A stretch of 64,000 nucleotides of DNA from Apteryx mantelli (GCF_036417845.1 NC_089978.1:139804288-139868287), one strand, 5' to 3'. Shown: positions 10,601-26,156, counted from the first letter of the stretch. Notes: generated from the letters alone by a model not told the origin. Numbers and translations: made by a program.

Positions 10601-13600
10601 GCCACTGGGTCCAAGCTGCTGATCTTCATGCACCACTGGGCTACTCTATCACTATACAGCCCATTAAGAGAGGTGAAGTAGTGGGGTCAACACTTTTGAG
10701 CTCAGGAAGAGATTACACCAAGCACTAGAGATAAGAATGAAGAAGGGAAATAATGTTACTTAGAAATGGTTTTGGAGATATGGAGAGCAAATGGAAGTTG
10801 TTGAAGGAGAAAACATATAGAATAAGAAAAGTAATCAAAAAAAGAAAAGTGTGTGCCAAAATAATGTAGAGTCTACTGCTCTGCAAGACCACGTCTACAC
10901 GCTATTAGTGTTCTGGGAACTAGTACCTTCCTCAAGTGTTTTGGGCTGGGGAAACAGAAATAACCTGTCATGTTGATACTATCTGATCTCCTGGAAAAAA
11001 ACATCTGAGCTGCTACTGCAGCTCAGAAGTAGTGAATAAGACCTCCCTGCCACACAGGTGCAGACAGTTTGCCTGAGTTGTAACATCCCCAGTAACATAT
11101 CACTAGCTTCCACTAATGGAAGGCACAGTCAAGATATACTGAACCTATTAATTATCTAATGATTCGCTAACTGACAAAAACAACAAGGATATTTTTCCTA
11201 TACTTATTTCCATTTAAATGGATTATATTTAATGCTAACGTTAAAAAAGAAAAAAGGATATTTTGGGAGTACAAATCTGCAGCTGCTACTGAATGTTTGC
11301 CAAGCAGTGAATAAAGACTGTTGCTTGGATTGCACACTGCACTTCCCAGAGATGCAACAAAAATAATTCAGTCTTAAGATAAATGGAGCCATATGCATAT
11401 CAGAAAAACTGGCTCACTTTATAAAACCAAAGCTGTGCTTAATCATAGAAGCACTGGATAAGCCTTGGTATTCTGCAGTCTTCTAGTTATGAGAACATAG
11501 AAGAATGGTGTGTAGTTCTTGCTGCTGTAATGTAGCAGGGCTACTTAGAGTAGCTAAGTCTACTTAGAAGAATATTGACAGTACTGGACTGACATAGAAA
11601 AAATTCCCTCAGTGAAAGCAGTGGATGGAGTCACTGCAAGCTGCTCTATGCAGGTGTCTCTACAAACTTTGGGGATGAAGACAGGACTGACAGAAACACA
11701 TCTGGAGCCCAAAAGGGGGCAAAGACTTCCAAAACATATGCTATGATGTAGAGTGCTTGCTCTTGGCTGCTGGAGGCTGTGGAACATGCTATACACATTC
11801 CTAGACAGAAGGTTTGCTGTGAACTAGAGGAGTTCCCAGTTTCTCTTTAAACAGTGATCCAGGGCCTAGATGGAGGAGATTCTTCAGTTAGCTGCAGAAA
11901 ATTCAGTCTTTTTTACTGTGCTACAGAAGCATGAGCCAGAATCCCATGCTGCTGTTTTTGAATCTCGGATTAAAGAATGCTAATGTTTGCACCAAATCAT
12001 CTTGACAGATGTAAATGTCATTAAAACATCAAAGGGCTTGGAAACACACTTGAAAGCTTGGCCTTGCCCAGGTGGAACCATTGCTGAGTACAGTCGTCGT
12101 CATGTTACCTGTACCAGTCCTGAGCACAGTTAAGCTACAGATAAGGAGGAATGACATTCAGCAAACTGAATGGGAACACACTGTCCTCCCCTGCAGAAAG
12201 GGCCTCCTAAGTTATCCTGTCTGATGTTTTTGGCAAACACATAATATAATCTCTTTCACAGCCTGATCGAATTCCACCTTGAAAACAGTAAGTTTTCTTG
12301 CTGCCATTACTGATATTTGTCTGAACCCTTACAAAACAGAACATACATAGAACAGTTTAGCAGTACATAACTACCGATAAGCTATATGGAAAAATGCTCC
12401 CAGACATAAATATACTGGCAAAACTGTGCTTTTGTATTAACATAGGTAGAACATATCCTATGCAACTGAAACAAGTCCTAATACTACCAACAAAACTGCA
12501 CTCGTACATCACACCATCCTAACAACTTCTACCAGCACAACTTCATCAGTCCTGATCAGCATACCTATAGCAGAAACTTGTACCATGTATCTAGCTTCAA
12601 TATTGTTAGTACCATCAAATAGGGTTAACAATGAAAAATAGTTTGGTATCAACATATCATGAGATAGCAACTTAAAAAAAACAAAACAAAACTTAAACTT
12701 ATTTGTCCTCATTTTGTGATTTTAGAATAAGTTTCCAGCATTAGCTCCCCACAACATTTTAAAATTATTATTTTATGACTCCAGGAACCAGATTTATGAT
12801 AGATGTTAAAAAATTGTTATGAGACTTGTATCATAATCAAAAATAGTTGGCAATACTGCAACAATGGTGCAGCTTTCCACTGAAAACTGCAGATAAAGGG
12901 GAAAAAAAAATGCATGCAAAAGGGGTTAAGGGGAATGCGTGGGGAAAACAGGCTTTGGCACAACCCTCCCCTAACCCACCTTTTCAGGGAATGAACTGTT
13001 CTTTCTTGGAAATGTAATTGGTATATCTAGATTGAAGAAGCTAACAAGCACAATGAGACGTTTGCTATTGGGAGGAAAGAGTATTAAATATAAATAAAAT
13101 GGTATAAGAAATGTAAATGTGGGAAAGCACCAGAGAGGACCCCTTCCTTCTCCCCATGGAAAAATAGCTTCACACTCCCGAAGCCACAGGAATTGTGTGG
13201 GTGCTGAATAGGAAGGTACTAATGCAAACACATGGAAAACTTGTTGTTACTCACAGCATAATTCCTGCATGGCCAACTGGCATAGGTTTATTGTGTGCAT
13301 CACAATATTTTCTGTTTTTCATATAGTCCCACTTCCTAGAATCATGTGCTTATATAGGAATTTTGGCTTACAATGTTTTGTTCTGTTCTATCGGGGAGGG
13401 GGGGGGAAGAGAAGGAGGAAAGGTAGCACTTGGGACTGACAGTACTGAACCCGTTTGCAAAGTATTTAGACCTGATTCAGTTAGCTACATAAACCAGTAA
13501 CTAAGAGATTGGCAGAGAAATATGCTGTGGTATAACTGTATTAACAAAACTTAGATGATCAAATTCATAAGGCCCAATTTAGGCATTTGCAGATACCATG

Positions 13601-13907
13601 TTAGGTTCATCTGGATATGGCCCAGCCCTGGAAAGATTTAGAGCTCCTTCAACTTCTTTTGCTGTTGCAGGCTGTACAGACTACTCAGCACCACTTGGAA
13701 TCAGGTCCTAGTAAATTTAAACTAAAACATAACACAAGGCCCCAAAATTCAGAACAGATTAAGGCAATACAGGTCCAGGCTGCTGTGTTTGCACTCACCC
13801 GTACTGCATGTTCCCACCTTCTCTGATGTGCCCATTCTCATGTGACCACGTGAGCCAGTTCAGGGAGCTAATCCAGCCAAAAAAACCAACCCAGCGGCAG
13901 GAGGGGG

Positions 13908-13922
13908 AAAAAAAAAAAAAAA
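13908..13922. repeat. A15 homopolymer
   Basis: Fifteen A bases after a G run. No element recognised beside it. Confidence 0.9.
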
Positions 13923-14953
13923 GTAAAAATGATTGATCAGTTTGCAGGCCAATCCCCTCCCTGAAGCAGCCATGTGTGCAGTGGAGAAGCCCTAGCAGCA
14001 GCCAAAAGGCGCAGATACGACTAGGGACTGGGCTGGAGAGCAGGAACACAGCAACCTGGACTTGAACTGAAATTGCGGTGGAACCACACTCCAGATCCCC
14101 GGCCAAGCCCTGCCGTTGCAGCGCATGAGTCTTGCTGCCTGCCACGGCCAAGCACCTAAAACTAAGGCTCAGGTGCACCCTGGAGAGCAGGTGCAAAACA
14201 CAGGCATCAGGGCACAAGTTTCACATTTTCACTATGAACGCTCTGCTAGCAATGTTTTCACTATTGGTTCATGTTTTAAGCACACAATATAGGAAGCTGG
14301 ATACTCTAATCGGATCTACAGGCATTTTGAAGGTAGCAGTTATTTCAAAGTTTAATGTTTCCTGATCTCGGTGTCACCACTTACAGGACCATTCCCATGA
14401 CATGAGCAGAGCTCTTTCCCCAGTAGAGGGCTTGATCTAAAGGGACATTGCATGGAAGACAGATCAACTCAAAGGAGTCCCCTGTGAGCAACTCTGAAAA
14501 CAAACAACAACAAAAATGAGTTGGTAGGAAAAGCCCTGGAAACCTTCCCAATCCCTCTGAAAAGTCTAGCATGAAAATATTCCAAACGGAAGAAGAGGGA
14601 GGCATTTTCATGACCTTTTGTTTCAGAATGAACAGTGAAAAATTCCATAAATCAATGTTTAAAACGGTGTAACTGCTATACATCAGTCTTGTGAAGTTTT
14701 TTATAACTAATATCACCAATTACCATTAATTTATTTCAAAATTATAGTAGTAGGTAATTAAAGCTCATAGCTGTAATCTAGATTTAGCATTAGTTCCTAA
14801 CACTCTAATTTACATAGCATCTTATAAGAAGTAGAGAAGTCACAGTCATTTCCTAATCTTTTTCCTCTATGAACCTAAGTTCTTTCTGTATCTTCACTGT
14901 AACACTGATTCTTCATTTATATATTGTTGTCAGAGACTTACAGGCACAGCCTT

Positions 14954-14979
14954 AAAAAAAATAAATAAATAAATAAAAA
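14954..14979. repeat. (AAAT)n microsatellite
   Basis: A short tetranucleotide run following an A tract. Confidence 0.9.
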
Positions 14980-17900
14980 GATAGCCCAACCAGGTCAACA
15001 ATACTGATGTTCTCTATTTCAGCAATATCTTCCCCCACCTGTCAACAGGCAAAAACTCTGCCCATGTGTTTTCATGCACAGCAGAGCTCCATGTCTGTAT
15101 TACTTAAAAGCACAGAATTTCTACCAACTTAGAAATATCACCAGCATTTCTATGATGTACTAATTACAGTATTTTCCCACTTTAATTATTAAATGAAGTT
15201 TCAATGAATAAGGCACAATTACAGATATTTTAATCCCTCCTGCCTCCATTTTCATTTTTCTGCATATGAATGAGGGACAGGCTCTGCTTCCCACCACCAT
15301 CCTTCAAGATTTCCTAAAATAGTACTCCTTTGTGGCTCTTCAGATATTAGCTGAGCAATTAAAATCCTGAGATTGCCCTTTGGCAGTCTTTGAAGACATC
15401 AGCTCTGACTCTTGACTGGCCTATGGCCTCTTTTTCCTCATCCCTGTGGTATGTAAAACTATCTCTTTCCCCTCCTAGGCCCCACCCTGCCAAATGGAGG
15501 TACAGAGGAGTAAAATAAGGCCTGCATGCCTAAACTCACTCACGCTCATGACTTCAGTGTGCTAGTGAGAAGTCAGAACAGCAGACTCCTAACAGTCATC
15601 ATGACTAATAGGGTACTAGAAACCTGATAAAGTTTCTTCTACCTCTTTTATGACGTGATCACAAAATAATGTCAGCTCACGCTGAGGAAGGCAAAGTCCT
15701 CAATACACTTGCATCCACCAACCTACATAACTCTGCATACCATACTATATTCTAATTGAAGGTGTGCATTCTTTAATATGAATGAGGAACTTCCCCTAGG
15801 AAGTACAGGCATCAATTAAATGAAATCTAAAACATAGCTCAATGTCTTTTCTACTGTCTGCAACATGCTTTGATCAGTGGGGCATAAATAAACACATAAA
15901 CACTCATCTCTCCTGGGTTCAATGAGATACAGTAGAGTTCCTCTGGTTCAGCATCCCAGGCAGCTTTCGGTCATAACTTCCGCCACTGCCCATTAAATTC
16001 ACCTTCACAAATTAATCAGACTTGGCACAGGGCAGACTGCTTCACTGCACTTGAATCACTACATGCAACAGCAAAGAATACAATCTGGTATGATCCTTCT
16101 AGTTTGGAAAAGCTAAGAGCAACAAGTGCTTGAAGAGGGAAGGATTGAGATGGTGCAAAAAGAAAACAAGTGGACCACACAGATGAGAGAGGAAAGAATC
16201 ATAGCTCTCCTTCTCAGAGTTTTCTTCCCAACATCTCTGCTATAGTGAAAATGGATCTTCAGCCATTCCTCTGCCAGACTGGTACATAGTGGGAAACTGG
16301 CTTTAAGCACAGATCTTTGCTGACTGCTGCTTAACCCAGTACCTCCCCTCTCCATGTGTCCCAACCAGCTGGCCAGCATATTAGCAGACAGACTGGGAGC
16401 CCAAGCGAGCAAGTTGTGCGAGGCCCCTGCTCAGCAGGAGAAAATGAATTGCAAGCAAGCAGAGAGCTGAAGGAAAGATGAATGAGGTCTCCCCCTCACA
16501 GCATGCTGAGGAAGGGACTGAGGCACGACTCCTGGGTAAGGAGGGGCAGTGAGGTAGGAGGGTTTCAAAACCCAAGCCCAGCTAATGTTCTGGGGGCAGC
16601 GACTTCATCTTTGCCGTGGGTCACGTTCTGCAGAGCTGACAGTTGCGTCTGGCAAGGACTGCTACAACTCTGCTGAGCTTCAGCTTAACAGTGACACGTC
16701 TTGATGTGACAAATCTACTGTCACCCTTGGCAGTGCTTTACACATGAGGTATGACACAGATCACTGCACATCTGCTCTCAAGAAAAAATCACATTTAAGA
16801 TGGTGTGATTACAGATATAGTCAGATCAGGAATTATTACCTTTACTGCTTTTGTTTCAAATAGGTGAACGCCCTGTACTCCTGATTCTGTGATATTCCTG
16901 CTCTACTAGAATTTACCCCAGTGGAAGGTAACAAAGATGCACCCATAGGACTGCTGTTTCAAAATCTTGCCTCTACTCACAGTTACAGCTTGTGAACAGT
17001 TAAACACAGTTGCAGTCACCTAGCGATTTCAAGCGAACAGGTCCACAAAGGAGCACTGTGATCATCAGTAACATAATACTGGCTGAAATGGGAACATGCA
17101 CATTAGGGTAGTGGGAAATTTGCCTCCTTCAATTCTCCCCATTGTCATTCATTAAAGGAAGGATCTACAAAAGGCTTAGATTTATAAGCAGGGTTTTTTT
17201 TTTTTCCTTCCAAGACAACCTAGAATTGCCCATTCATTGCTGGATCTCATCCAGCAGAAACCCCAGTTCCTAATTTCACCTCTTTTACTAGCAGCTTCTG
17301 CCTACTTGAGGGTGAAACTGGGGTAATGTTAACCCTCCTATCTCACAGGTATATTCTGATGATTAGTCAGGGAGTGTCTGCCCAGTGCACTGAATATGCA
17401 AAGCCCTGTTATAAACTCTGTATCTGAGTGCAACCATAAGCAAAGTCTAATTTGAACAATCCCTTCATCAACAAAAACGTACTCCCTGTTCATTTTATAC
17501 CTTCACTTGGTCTTTTGCCTCCAAACTCTTCAAGATACAAAATGTTTTATTAAAATGTTTTCCTTTTGTGCTGCAGAGATGCTTAGTACAAATAATAGAC
17601 ACATTCTTCACAGAAAGTAGTGTCCATAATTATTTTTTTCAGCCTGTTCTTCTGAATCAGTGTTTCTCTTGTAACATACCATGTCGTACTGTAGCAATCT
17701 CACTGTCCTGTCAGTAAATGAAAGCACCTGACCCATAACTTCATAGTATGTCAGATACTCAAAGCTGCTATTTCTTACTGTGTGTGGACACACAGATTCA
17801 GATGAGGTCCCTTCTGCATTTCAGAAAGAGCTTTATGAGTTCAGTGCGTACCCCATCAGATTTTTCTTGCTACCCCTAAGCAGAAAACTAGATTTTTCTA

Positions 17901-20900
17901 CCAAACCGCACCTGAAACCAAGCCTTCACCAACAAGTGCTTGAAATTAGGTGCCTAGGCCAGTTCACTCGTATGGTTTTAAGTCTCCTGTTCAAGGCAAA
18001 AGATGTTTGGGATTTTTCTTTCCATGTTTTCTGTTTTGTGAGCTTTCAGGTTACACTTATGTCTCATTTCAAGCTTTCCCCCACAATCAAGACAGCTAAA
18101 TTTCTTTGAAAAAACAACAACAACACACCTCATACCCTATTATTCTCACCTAATCCATTAATTCTGAACCTGTGGCTTTAAGAATCCCACGTGCATTACT
18201 GGTGATAAAAGGAAAAAAAAAAAAATCACATGTTGGCAAAATTGCAACTTTTCAGTCATGCTACACTCATCTAACTGCTTCTGAATGGATTCAGACACTT
18301 AATTTTATGAAACTATTTTTTAACTCTTTGCTCAGGATTACTGCTTATCTCCAGTACAAAATCACAGTTCCATCAGGTCCCAGACAACTATTTCAAGATA
18401 AAATAGTACTGAAGTAGCAATACACGCTGGCGATTTTTGCTTCACCATTGCACTGTGCTTGCAAACCAGAGAAATGCAGCTCTGTTTTCAGTACTAAGCA
18501 GAATAGCAAAGAAAAACCCACAGAACACAACAGTCAGTGCTTTTGAACATGCTTGCCTCAACACTGTGTTTGGCCCCTGCATCTGTTAGTACACACTTTT
18601 TTATTTTAAAATGTGCTTTCTTCATTCTTTTCCACTGTCATAAACAGACTTTAGAATTTTGCCTTTTAAATTATCAAAGAAAACATACTAGTAAGAACTA
18701 GTGCATTTCAGAATAGGGTTTGCTTTCATACTGCCTTGCTGAACTTGAGGTTTCTGTTAATGCCAGTTTTCACTGCACACGTGATCCACCAGACCTTGCA
18801 CTCTCTTTTGAGTCTTCGATGTATTTTTATTGTTTGTTTGTTTACCATTTTGCTATGACTATCACTGAGACAGAGTGAATCTGTTTCTCCCTTTTTACAT
18901 GTTGATGCCTATTTTTGTGCCTCTGATATCACTATTATTACATACTCAGCAGCTGAAAAGCTAAAAATGACACCACATATAGAACCAAGTAAAAACAGCT
19001 CTGATACGTTTGATAATATCCACTGGGCAGCTCAGCTGTCATCATTTTCCCTTACAGGCAGTCACAATCTCAGGCTGCTTTTCACAGTCCTGACTGTCCC
19101 CTGTGGCTGATCATGGTACATCCTACAATGACATAACTAGCATGCCTGGCCTTGCTCTTCCAGGATAAGCTGCATTCATTGCTCCAACACTCATCTTCCT
19201 TTCTCTGCAACAAGAGAAGTGGACACAGCTTGTTCCACTCATTGCACAGAGGCAGGAAGAAAAGGCAGACCACAGGAGGGCTTTTGGAGGAAGGCTGGCC
19301 TCCCAGATCATACAGGGAGGCTGGAATAAGGCAAGTTGGAAAAAAAACCACAAGTCAGTGGAACATACCATTGACCCTGTGCCTACAGGAACACCTTATA
19401 GCTTCTTCTTCAATCCTTCCGTGTGTCCTGAGACAATATTCCTTCTTTCTACTGGTGCTCAGGGATGAAGAGTCACAGCGCAGTAATATATTTCCTGTCA
19501 TTCAACACACACAACACTAGATGGTGTTAAGAAGTTGATGAGTGACTTGAAGGTTGAATCCATCTCTCTGAATCGCTTGTGCCTTTAGGAAAACATGCTG
19601 TGACCCACACAGGGGTACTCCCACTTCTCTTCATCTGTCTGCCCACAGCCATCCTCCCTGCTGCCCCCCAAGTTGGGTCTTCATGTACAGTTTTAACAGG
19701 GTTCTGCACTGTACTGCAGCTTTCTCATCACTGTTTCCACCTTCTGTCCTGAAGATGACCCCTTCTTCCCAGTGTAATTCACCTTCCTCCCATTGCCTCT
19801 CCTTGCCTATACCTGAAACATGGTTTTCCAGGAGAAGACACCTTTCCGGGGAAGAAGGGGAAAGGAGGGAAAAATGCACCTTTCTAAAACATATAAACTC
19901 ATCCATGAACTATATTTACTGCAGTACCAGCAATCAGAATCTAATCTTCATTGTTCTAAATGTTGCACAGTGAGACACAATCCCTGTCCTGCAGGGCTCA
20001 CAGTATAGGTAGAGAGCATCTGTTCTTTTATAAAACCAACAGAAAGGAAGCACATACACACCACACCTTCTTAGCTTTGCTGCTATATAACCGGCCAGTC
20101 CTCACCTGTAGGAACCAATGGTGACCTCAGAGTACTTTAGAAAGGAGATTGACTCAAACATTGCAGCTAGATTATATTTTAGAATTCTAGAGTTACCTTG
20201 AAACACCTATACTATAGAATACCTCTATTAGTAGAGTCAAGGGAGTAAAATTTTTGTGTATAGACAGAAGCTCAGGCTTGATCCATGGTAGAAGAATTCT
20301 GCTTACAGACCAGAGCCCCTAGAGACACAGTGCATCAGAGCTTTGCTGGGCAGCAGTATGGTTAGGGCATCCTTCCTTCTATGAAATGAAGTATATCGGC
20401 AAAGTTGTATTCTTACCAGTGTAAGAAGTGGTTAGCACCAAGTTTCCACCAGCATCTCCTCACAGGGCAGAAATCTGTAATAAAGACTTCAGGTCCTGTT
20501 AAGAATTATGCTATTCGAAAATTATTTCCAGGCACTTTTGATTGTTTCACCTGTAATTTTTTGTGACTATAGAGTGTGCTATCAAGCTTACATATACTAA
20601 TTTTTTGTAGCTGCCCAAATGTTTCTCAAATTTCAACAACAAGGACAAAGCATCTTCTTGATATCCCTCCTCCCATTAGTGCTGCACAGGTTAGTTTAGC
20701 AGTGATTTGGGTAATTTGTTTCTATTATTAAGTGAATATGCAAGTGTAACCAGTGCAGCCACCTTGTGACAGCTGTAAAAAATGAACATGTCCAACAAGT
20801 TACAGGTCTGCTTGTAACCCAGACTCAGGCCTTGCACCACAAGCTAAGTTCAGATCATCTCAGGGCTTCTGCAGTCTAGAAGAATCAACCCTGACATGAA

Positions 20901-21920
20901 CCAAGATCTTCTGCTCCTTGAGACAGAGGCACTTCCTGTTCTGAACTAAAGTGAATATCACATCTGCTTTACTAGTGTTTTTCTGTGATGATACAACCCC
21001 AGTGGTCGCTTTCTCCCTCCTATATACATAAATATTTTGAGATTTTTTTTTTCTTTTTTTGGGGGGGGGTGGGGCAGAGGGGAAGGCATTTGTGAAGAGG
21101 GTGCTCTTCAATCCCCTCTAGCACTTTTTCCACCAATAGGTCAGTCACCTGGAATATGAGAAGATGCTTCCAACTCCCCATTTTGTGTAAAATGGGGAAG
21201 GAACCCAAACATCTCTAATACCTGGAGAACACCTTGATCCTAATCCCCTCCCCTCCAGATTGGAATATTTTGGAACCTTAGTCTCTACAGCTGGATTCAT
21301 TCCACCTTACACAAATAATTAGATATCCACAGGGTACCAGGATTCTCAAATTACTTGGCTACTGATGAAGTGGCAGACATTCCCATCTCTCCTCCCCAGA
21401 GATACTCGTCTCTGGTCATATTCCGTGCAAGGCTCAATCTGCTCATTGGCATATGACTGTGCTCTGCCCACAGGTGGCACATGCAGGAAACCATCAAGTT
21501 TATGGATCCCACTGGCACCTCAGCATGACCCAAGGCTCCCTGGTAAGGATTTGGGAAGTTTTGTGTACCATCAATGGCAGAAACTTAAGTGTTGAGTGCT
21601 TTCCAGGCACCAACAAGTCTGGGAGCGGTGGACCTCACACACTGAGACTCTTTGTAGTCTCAGATCCAATATTTAAGTGCCCACAGAGGTAGTCTGATAT
21701 CTGAATGTTTTCATGGTCACCACATATGTCTACGTGACTTACTGCAGATGGGATACACTCTCAAGAAGCTAATTTACGGCTAACTCTGCTTTAATATAGT
21801 ATTCTCTGAGCAGTAGGTTCACGTTTCCTCCCACTTCCATTCATTTTTCAAATACTAGCCAATTAGTTTCTATAGCCCCTCCTCCTCAACCTCTTTTAGC
21901 ATCAAAACACCCTCTATTTT

Positions 21921-21971
21921 AAATACATATATACACACGTGTCTATTTATATATATACATATATACACATG
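21921..21971. repeat. TA/CA-rich microsatellite
   Basis: Alternating purine-pyrimidine sequence made of ATATAC, ACACGTGT and TATATA units, about 50 nt, imperfect. Confidence 0.85.
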
Positions 21972-24900
21972 TTGGGGTAATCACCTTCCCCCGTTTCAAA
22001 ATTTTCTGGCTATCAAAACCAATAGCCTTCCCCAGACTTTGCACTGATGTGGTACTGGAGTCATAAGGATTTCTTCTTTGACTTTATCTAGCTGTAATCC
22101 ACCCCCTAAATGTGAGCTTGAAACCACTCTTTACCATAGGGATCAGTTCTACATCCCCTACAATATTCAGGATTGTATTTGATGAAACAGTGTTTAAAAC
22201 AATAGATGGGGAATGGGTTTCGTCCCAGCAAACTAATTCCACTAGAAGAAAAGAAAGCTGGAATCATCTGTAAATGGAAGAGACAAGATTAACAAAGTTA
22301 TCCCAGAAGGGTACCCACCTAGCTCAGGCACTGAAAACCACTAAGATCTTCATATCTAGAATGCAAAAGTATAACTAGCAACTTTCCTGCACTGATGAAC
22401 CTTTCATAGGCATCAGATACATCACAACCAAGATACAGACTTTCCTTTTACATTACACACTCTTTCACACACAAAGAGCAATTCCAACACACACTTCTTG
22501 ACCATAGACCTAAATCCAGCCTTGACTAAATCCAGTTCTCCCAAGACAAGCAATTGGGTTAACCTGGGCTAATGAGCAAATCAGGGCAGCTGTTTGCATA
22601 CATTTGCTGCAAAGTGGAGGCAAAAATAAATTAGCTTCCATTAAGATTTAATCTAAGGCATGCTTGTGACAATTCCTGTAACTCAAGCCTTAGTTTCCCA
22701 AACTCTTCAGCTTGTCATAAGCAGGCACAGCTGCCAAAAGGAGTCCCATCCTCTGCCCTCCTCATTCACGATCCTCATAGTGCCCTTTCTCTTCTGGCAG
22801 TACAATCATGTGTACAGTCCAATGTGAACCAGACTGGGGGACTGACACAAATGACAAGGGGTACACATGACTGCTTCTTTCAACAGCAGTGCCAGCTGAG
22901 AGGATTTGTGCAACTACAGCCTGTTTATATGAACCCAGAAGTGCATGATTCCCTCTTGCATCTAATACCGCACAAGCACGGGTCATTATTGAAAGAGGTA
23001 GTCCCTCTTCACATTTCTCATCCTCAGCTGCAGGCCACCCTTCTGCAACAGACCTAGCACCATCTGGCCATAGGGGAGGCTGGTCCAGCTTCCTGATCCA
23101 AAAGCAAAGCAATACTTTTGTTTAGGAAAGGGGGTTGGTTTTCAGTTGGATCAGTGACTGAATTGATCCAAGGCTGCTCGATCACTAGATCTAACACAAG
23201 GAAAGGGGCAGGAACCTGCAGTCAGGGCTAAATGAGAGAAGACTGGATCATTCCTTTCAGCAGTAGCCTATAGTTATGCTAGATTAAACATAATGTGAAT
23301 CTGCACTCCAAGCAAGAGAAGTTATTCACTCACATTTCTCCAAAAACCCTGTCTGAGCGCGGTCTCTGCAGCAAGAAGCGCTTAGTTGCTGCTCTAAATT
23401 ACACCAGTCATCTCATGACTATAGTTCCATGATTGCCTATTACCAGAACTAAGAGGTTAGCATGGATAACAACTGTAAGTTTGCAGTACAATAAAGCCAC
23501 CTTTTTGCTGGAATGTGTCATCCTGGCAGCAACAGCCTCTTTAATCTGGCATGAAAATTTGTAACAAGACTGTGGTTAGAAACCAGGCTGGACATATTCA
23601 GATAAGACATTAGCAAGGGTAATCAGCTATTGGAATAATTTACCTGGAGAACCAGTGCAGTCTACTGTTTGATATCATGAAATCAAGACCGGGTACTTTT
23701 CTAATAGAATTCTGGATTTGATGCAGCGATAACCAGCTGTGAATGTAAATACCTGCAGGGGGTCAGAATAAACCATCTGTCCCCAAATGGCTGAAACTTG
23801 AACATAAAAACTGCACGATCACCTCACAAACAGGGAAACAATTTCTCTCTGTATGGCCCAAGTGCAGAAACAACAGAGCACAGCCACACTTGCAGAGAAT
23901 TCACTTGTAAGTACTTCATTAAAAGATACAATGAGAGTTCAGCGAGGAAAGTTGAAAGGAATTACAAAATGACATATCAGTCATGACTATTAAAATAAGT
24001 TAACTATGTATAATTTAGCTAAACAGTAACTAAGTAGTGAACATGGAATTGGGAAAATACCGGATTGCAAAAAGCATAACTCTTGGAATCAAATTTTTTT
24101 TCTGTGAATATTTGATTCCAGTCATGAATTTGAAATCACTTCCCAGCTGTTTCCTAAGTTTTGTCCAGAATAGCCAATGAACACAATTTACATGAATACA
24201 AACTAACTAAATAAAACAGCCCCATTTTAAAACAAATTCTGGAGTACATCACAAAAAAAGTTGTTCTTTACCTCTAGACAACAACAATGAGCACTTGAAA
24301 CAAGCCTAAGGAGGAGAAGACTCAACAGGACAAGAGCAAGAACATCCAGCTAAATTTAATAGGATGAAATTAAGAAAGACCCAAGGAACAGATTCCTACC
24401 AGTGTAGTCTGTCAGGCTGTAGAAGAGCTTTCCAGATGGAGCACACAAGTCCCATTATTTCAGAGAGCAAGAGCAGGGGGCTGCAGCAGGAGCACCAACC
24501 TCATGTCTAGGCCTTTGCTGTCACTGGCAATTACATCATGTAACCCCACTCACAGATTTATCAAGCTCACTGGGCTACTGTACAAACAGCACTGCAAATA
24601 CTAGCCTTGGTCAGGAGTTGGCAAAATATGTTCTACATGTAAGCCAGCTATGCTGTTCCAAACATTAATAATAATTAAGAATTAACAATAATTCAGTTTT
24701 GATACAACTTCAAGACTGATTTACAGATGCCTCCTCCTCATCTGATTCAGTTCCAGTTCTGAAATCTGGGTCACCCATACATTATTCCTCCAACCTGAGC
24801 CACTTCCCATGCAACCCTTTAAAAGGACTCTGCCCTTATCCAAGCCATCTCCAACAAGCCACCTAGTTAAAAAGAAACTCCAAACCATCAGAGAATGAGG

Positions 24901-26156
24901 TTACAAAACTTCCATAAAATGATACAGCTGTGGCTTGGTCAGAGAGGAACTGGCACACAGTCCAAGGAGGAGGCAACAGCATCCACATCCAGCAAATCCT
25001 CAGTAGAGCCAGTGACAACTCTTTCCACACAGATGAGTCCAGGTCTCCTTGCCTGCATTCCCTGCCAGGTTTGATTCAGGTCTTATCCAACTTCTGAGAA
25101 CAAATGAAGCATCAAGCACAAGGATATCATTGGTGCTGGGGGCAGTACAGGTCGGGCCAGAGCAATGGGAGCCCAAAAGCCCCCTGGCAGGTTCTTGGGG
25201 GCACCAAGGCCACTGCCAGAGCCACTACAGCAGCCCGGAACTCCTAAGCAGCTCTAGGAATAAGACAGGAAGTGTGCAGCACGCAAGCATCGTGCCTTTC
25301 ATTCCTCTGCCTTCCCCTCTATGTCAGGCCATAAAAGTCACAAGACGCCAGCAAGTAAAGCAAGGAGGAAAACAACAAGGTGTCCAGAGTTCAGATACGG
25401 CCCTGAGACTGCCTGGCCTCTGCCCTCAACAGCCTGCTGGGAACTGAAAGCCCAGCAAGTACTGTGGGCTCTCATCCCTGTGTGGGAGGCACTGTTTATG
25501 CAGGAAGACACTAGGGATCGCTGGCAGCTGAACCCAGGACCAGGCCTACGCTTCAGGCCCTACCTGCTACCAGGAGGAGGGGGAAGAAAGTGATCTCCTT
25601 ATGGGGCATTGAACTTCCGCACCCTGTAAAGGCCACTACAAGTGTTTAAGGGTCTCTGAGGACTTGCCCCCAAGCTGGCTCACAGTGGGGGCTGAGGCAA
25701 AGGCCCCCCTTTGTCACCGTCTCCGGAGGCATGGACCTGGCGGGGGCTCACGCAGGCATCCCAGGCAGTGCCTCCTGCGAGGAGCCGTTCCCTGCTCTCT
25801 GGGGGCCGCATCCCCCTTACGGCAGCCCTCCCCTCGCACCGCACCCACCCGCCACGGGCCGCGTCGCGGCGGGACGAGCTCCGCACAGAGCAGCGCACCA
25901 GGCCCCGGCGTCCCACCTCGGGAGGAGCGAAAGCTCCTTTCCCTGGAGAGATCCCTCCTCCTCCTCCTCCTCCCCGGCGGATCTCAAAATGGTGGGTCGC
26001 CCTGCCCCGCCGCGCCGGCCCCGGGACAGCGGCCCCCCGTGCCCGGGCCCCGCGAAGATCCCGCGCCGGGCCCGCGCCACACCCCGCCTCTCCCGGGAAC
26101 ACGGCAGGGCAGGGCCGGGCCGGGCTCCGACGCGGAGCCGGCCGGAGCGCCCCTAC

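Larger units (their letters stand above)
5633..25690. other. Long non-coding stretch, inferred ARHGEF5 intron 1
   Basis: About 20 kb with no coding exon I can support. Contents noted: an A-rich run at 6,385-6,412, a possible antisense CR1 relic near 7,505-7,600, a mildly GC-rich pocket at about 9,640-9,900, an A15 run at 13,908-13,922, an (AAAT)n run at 14,954-14,979, a TA/CA microsatellite at 21,921-21,971, and an otherwise unexplained minus-strand open frame of 116 codons at 22,762-23,112. That it is an intron depends on the candidate first exon near 26.2 kb being correct. Confidence 0.45.

Noticed and set aside
12195-12310. Possible ancient LINE fragment
   Set aside because: A few phrases recall old LINE consensus sequences, but I could not match enough ordered blocks to support a call.
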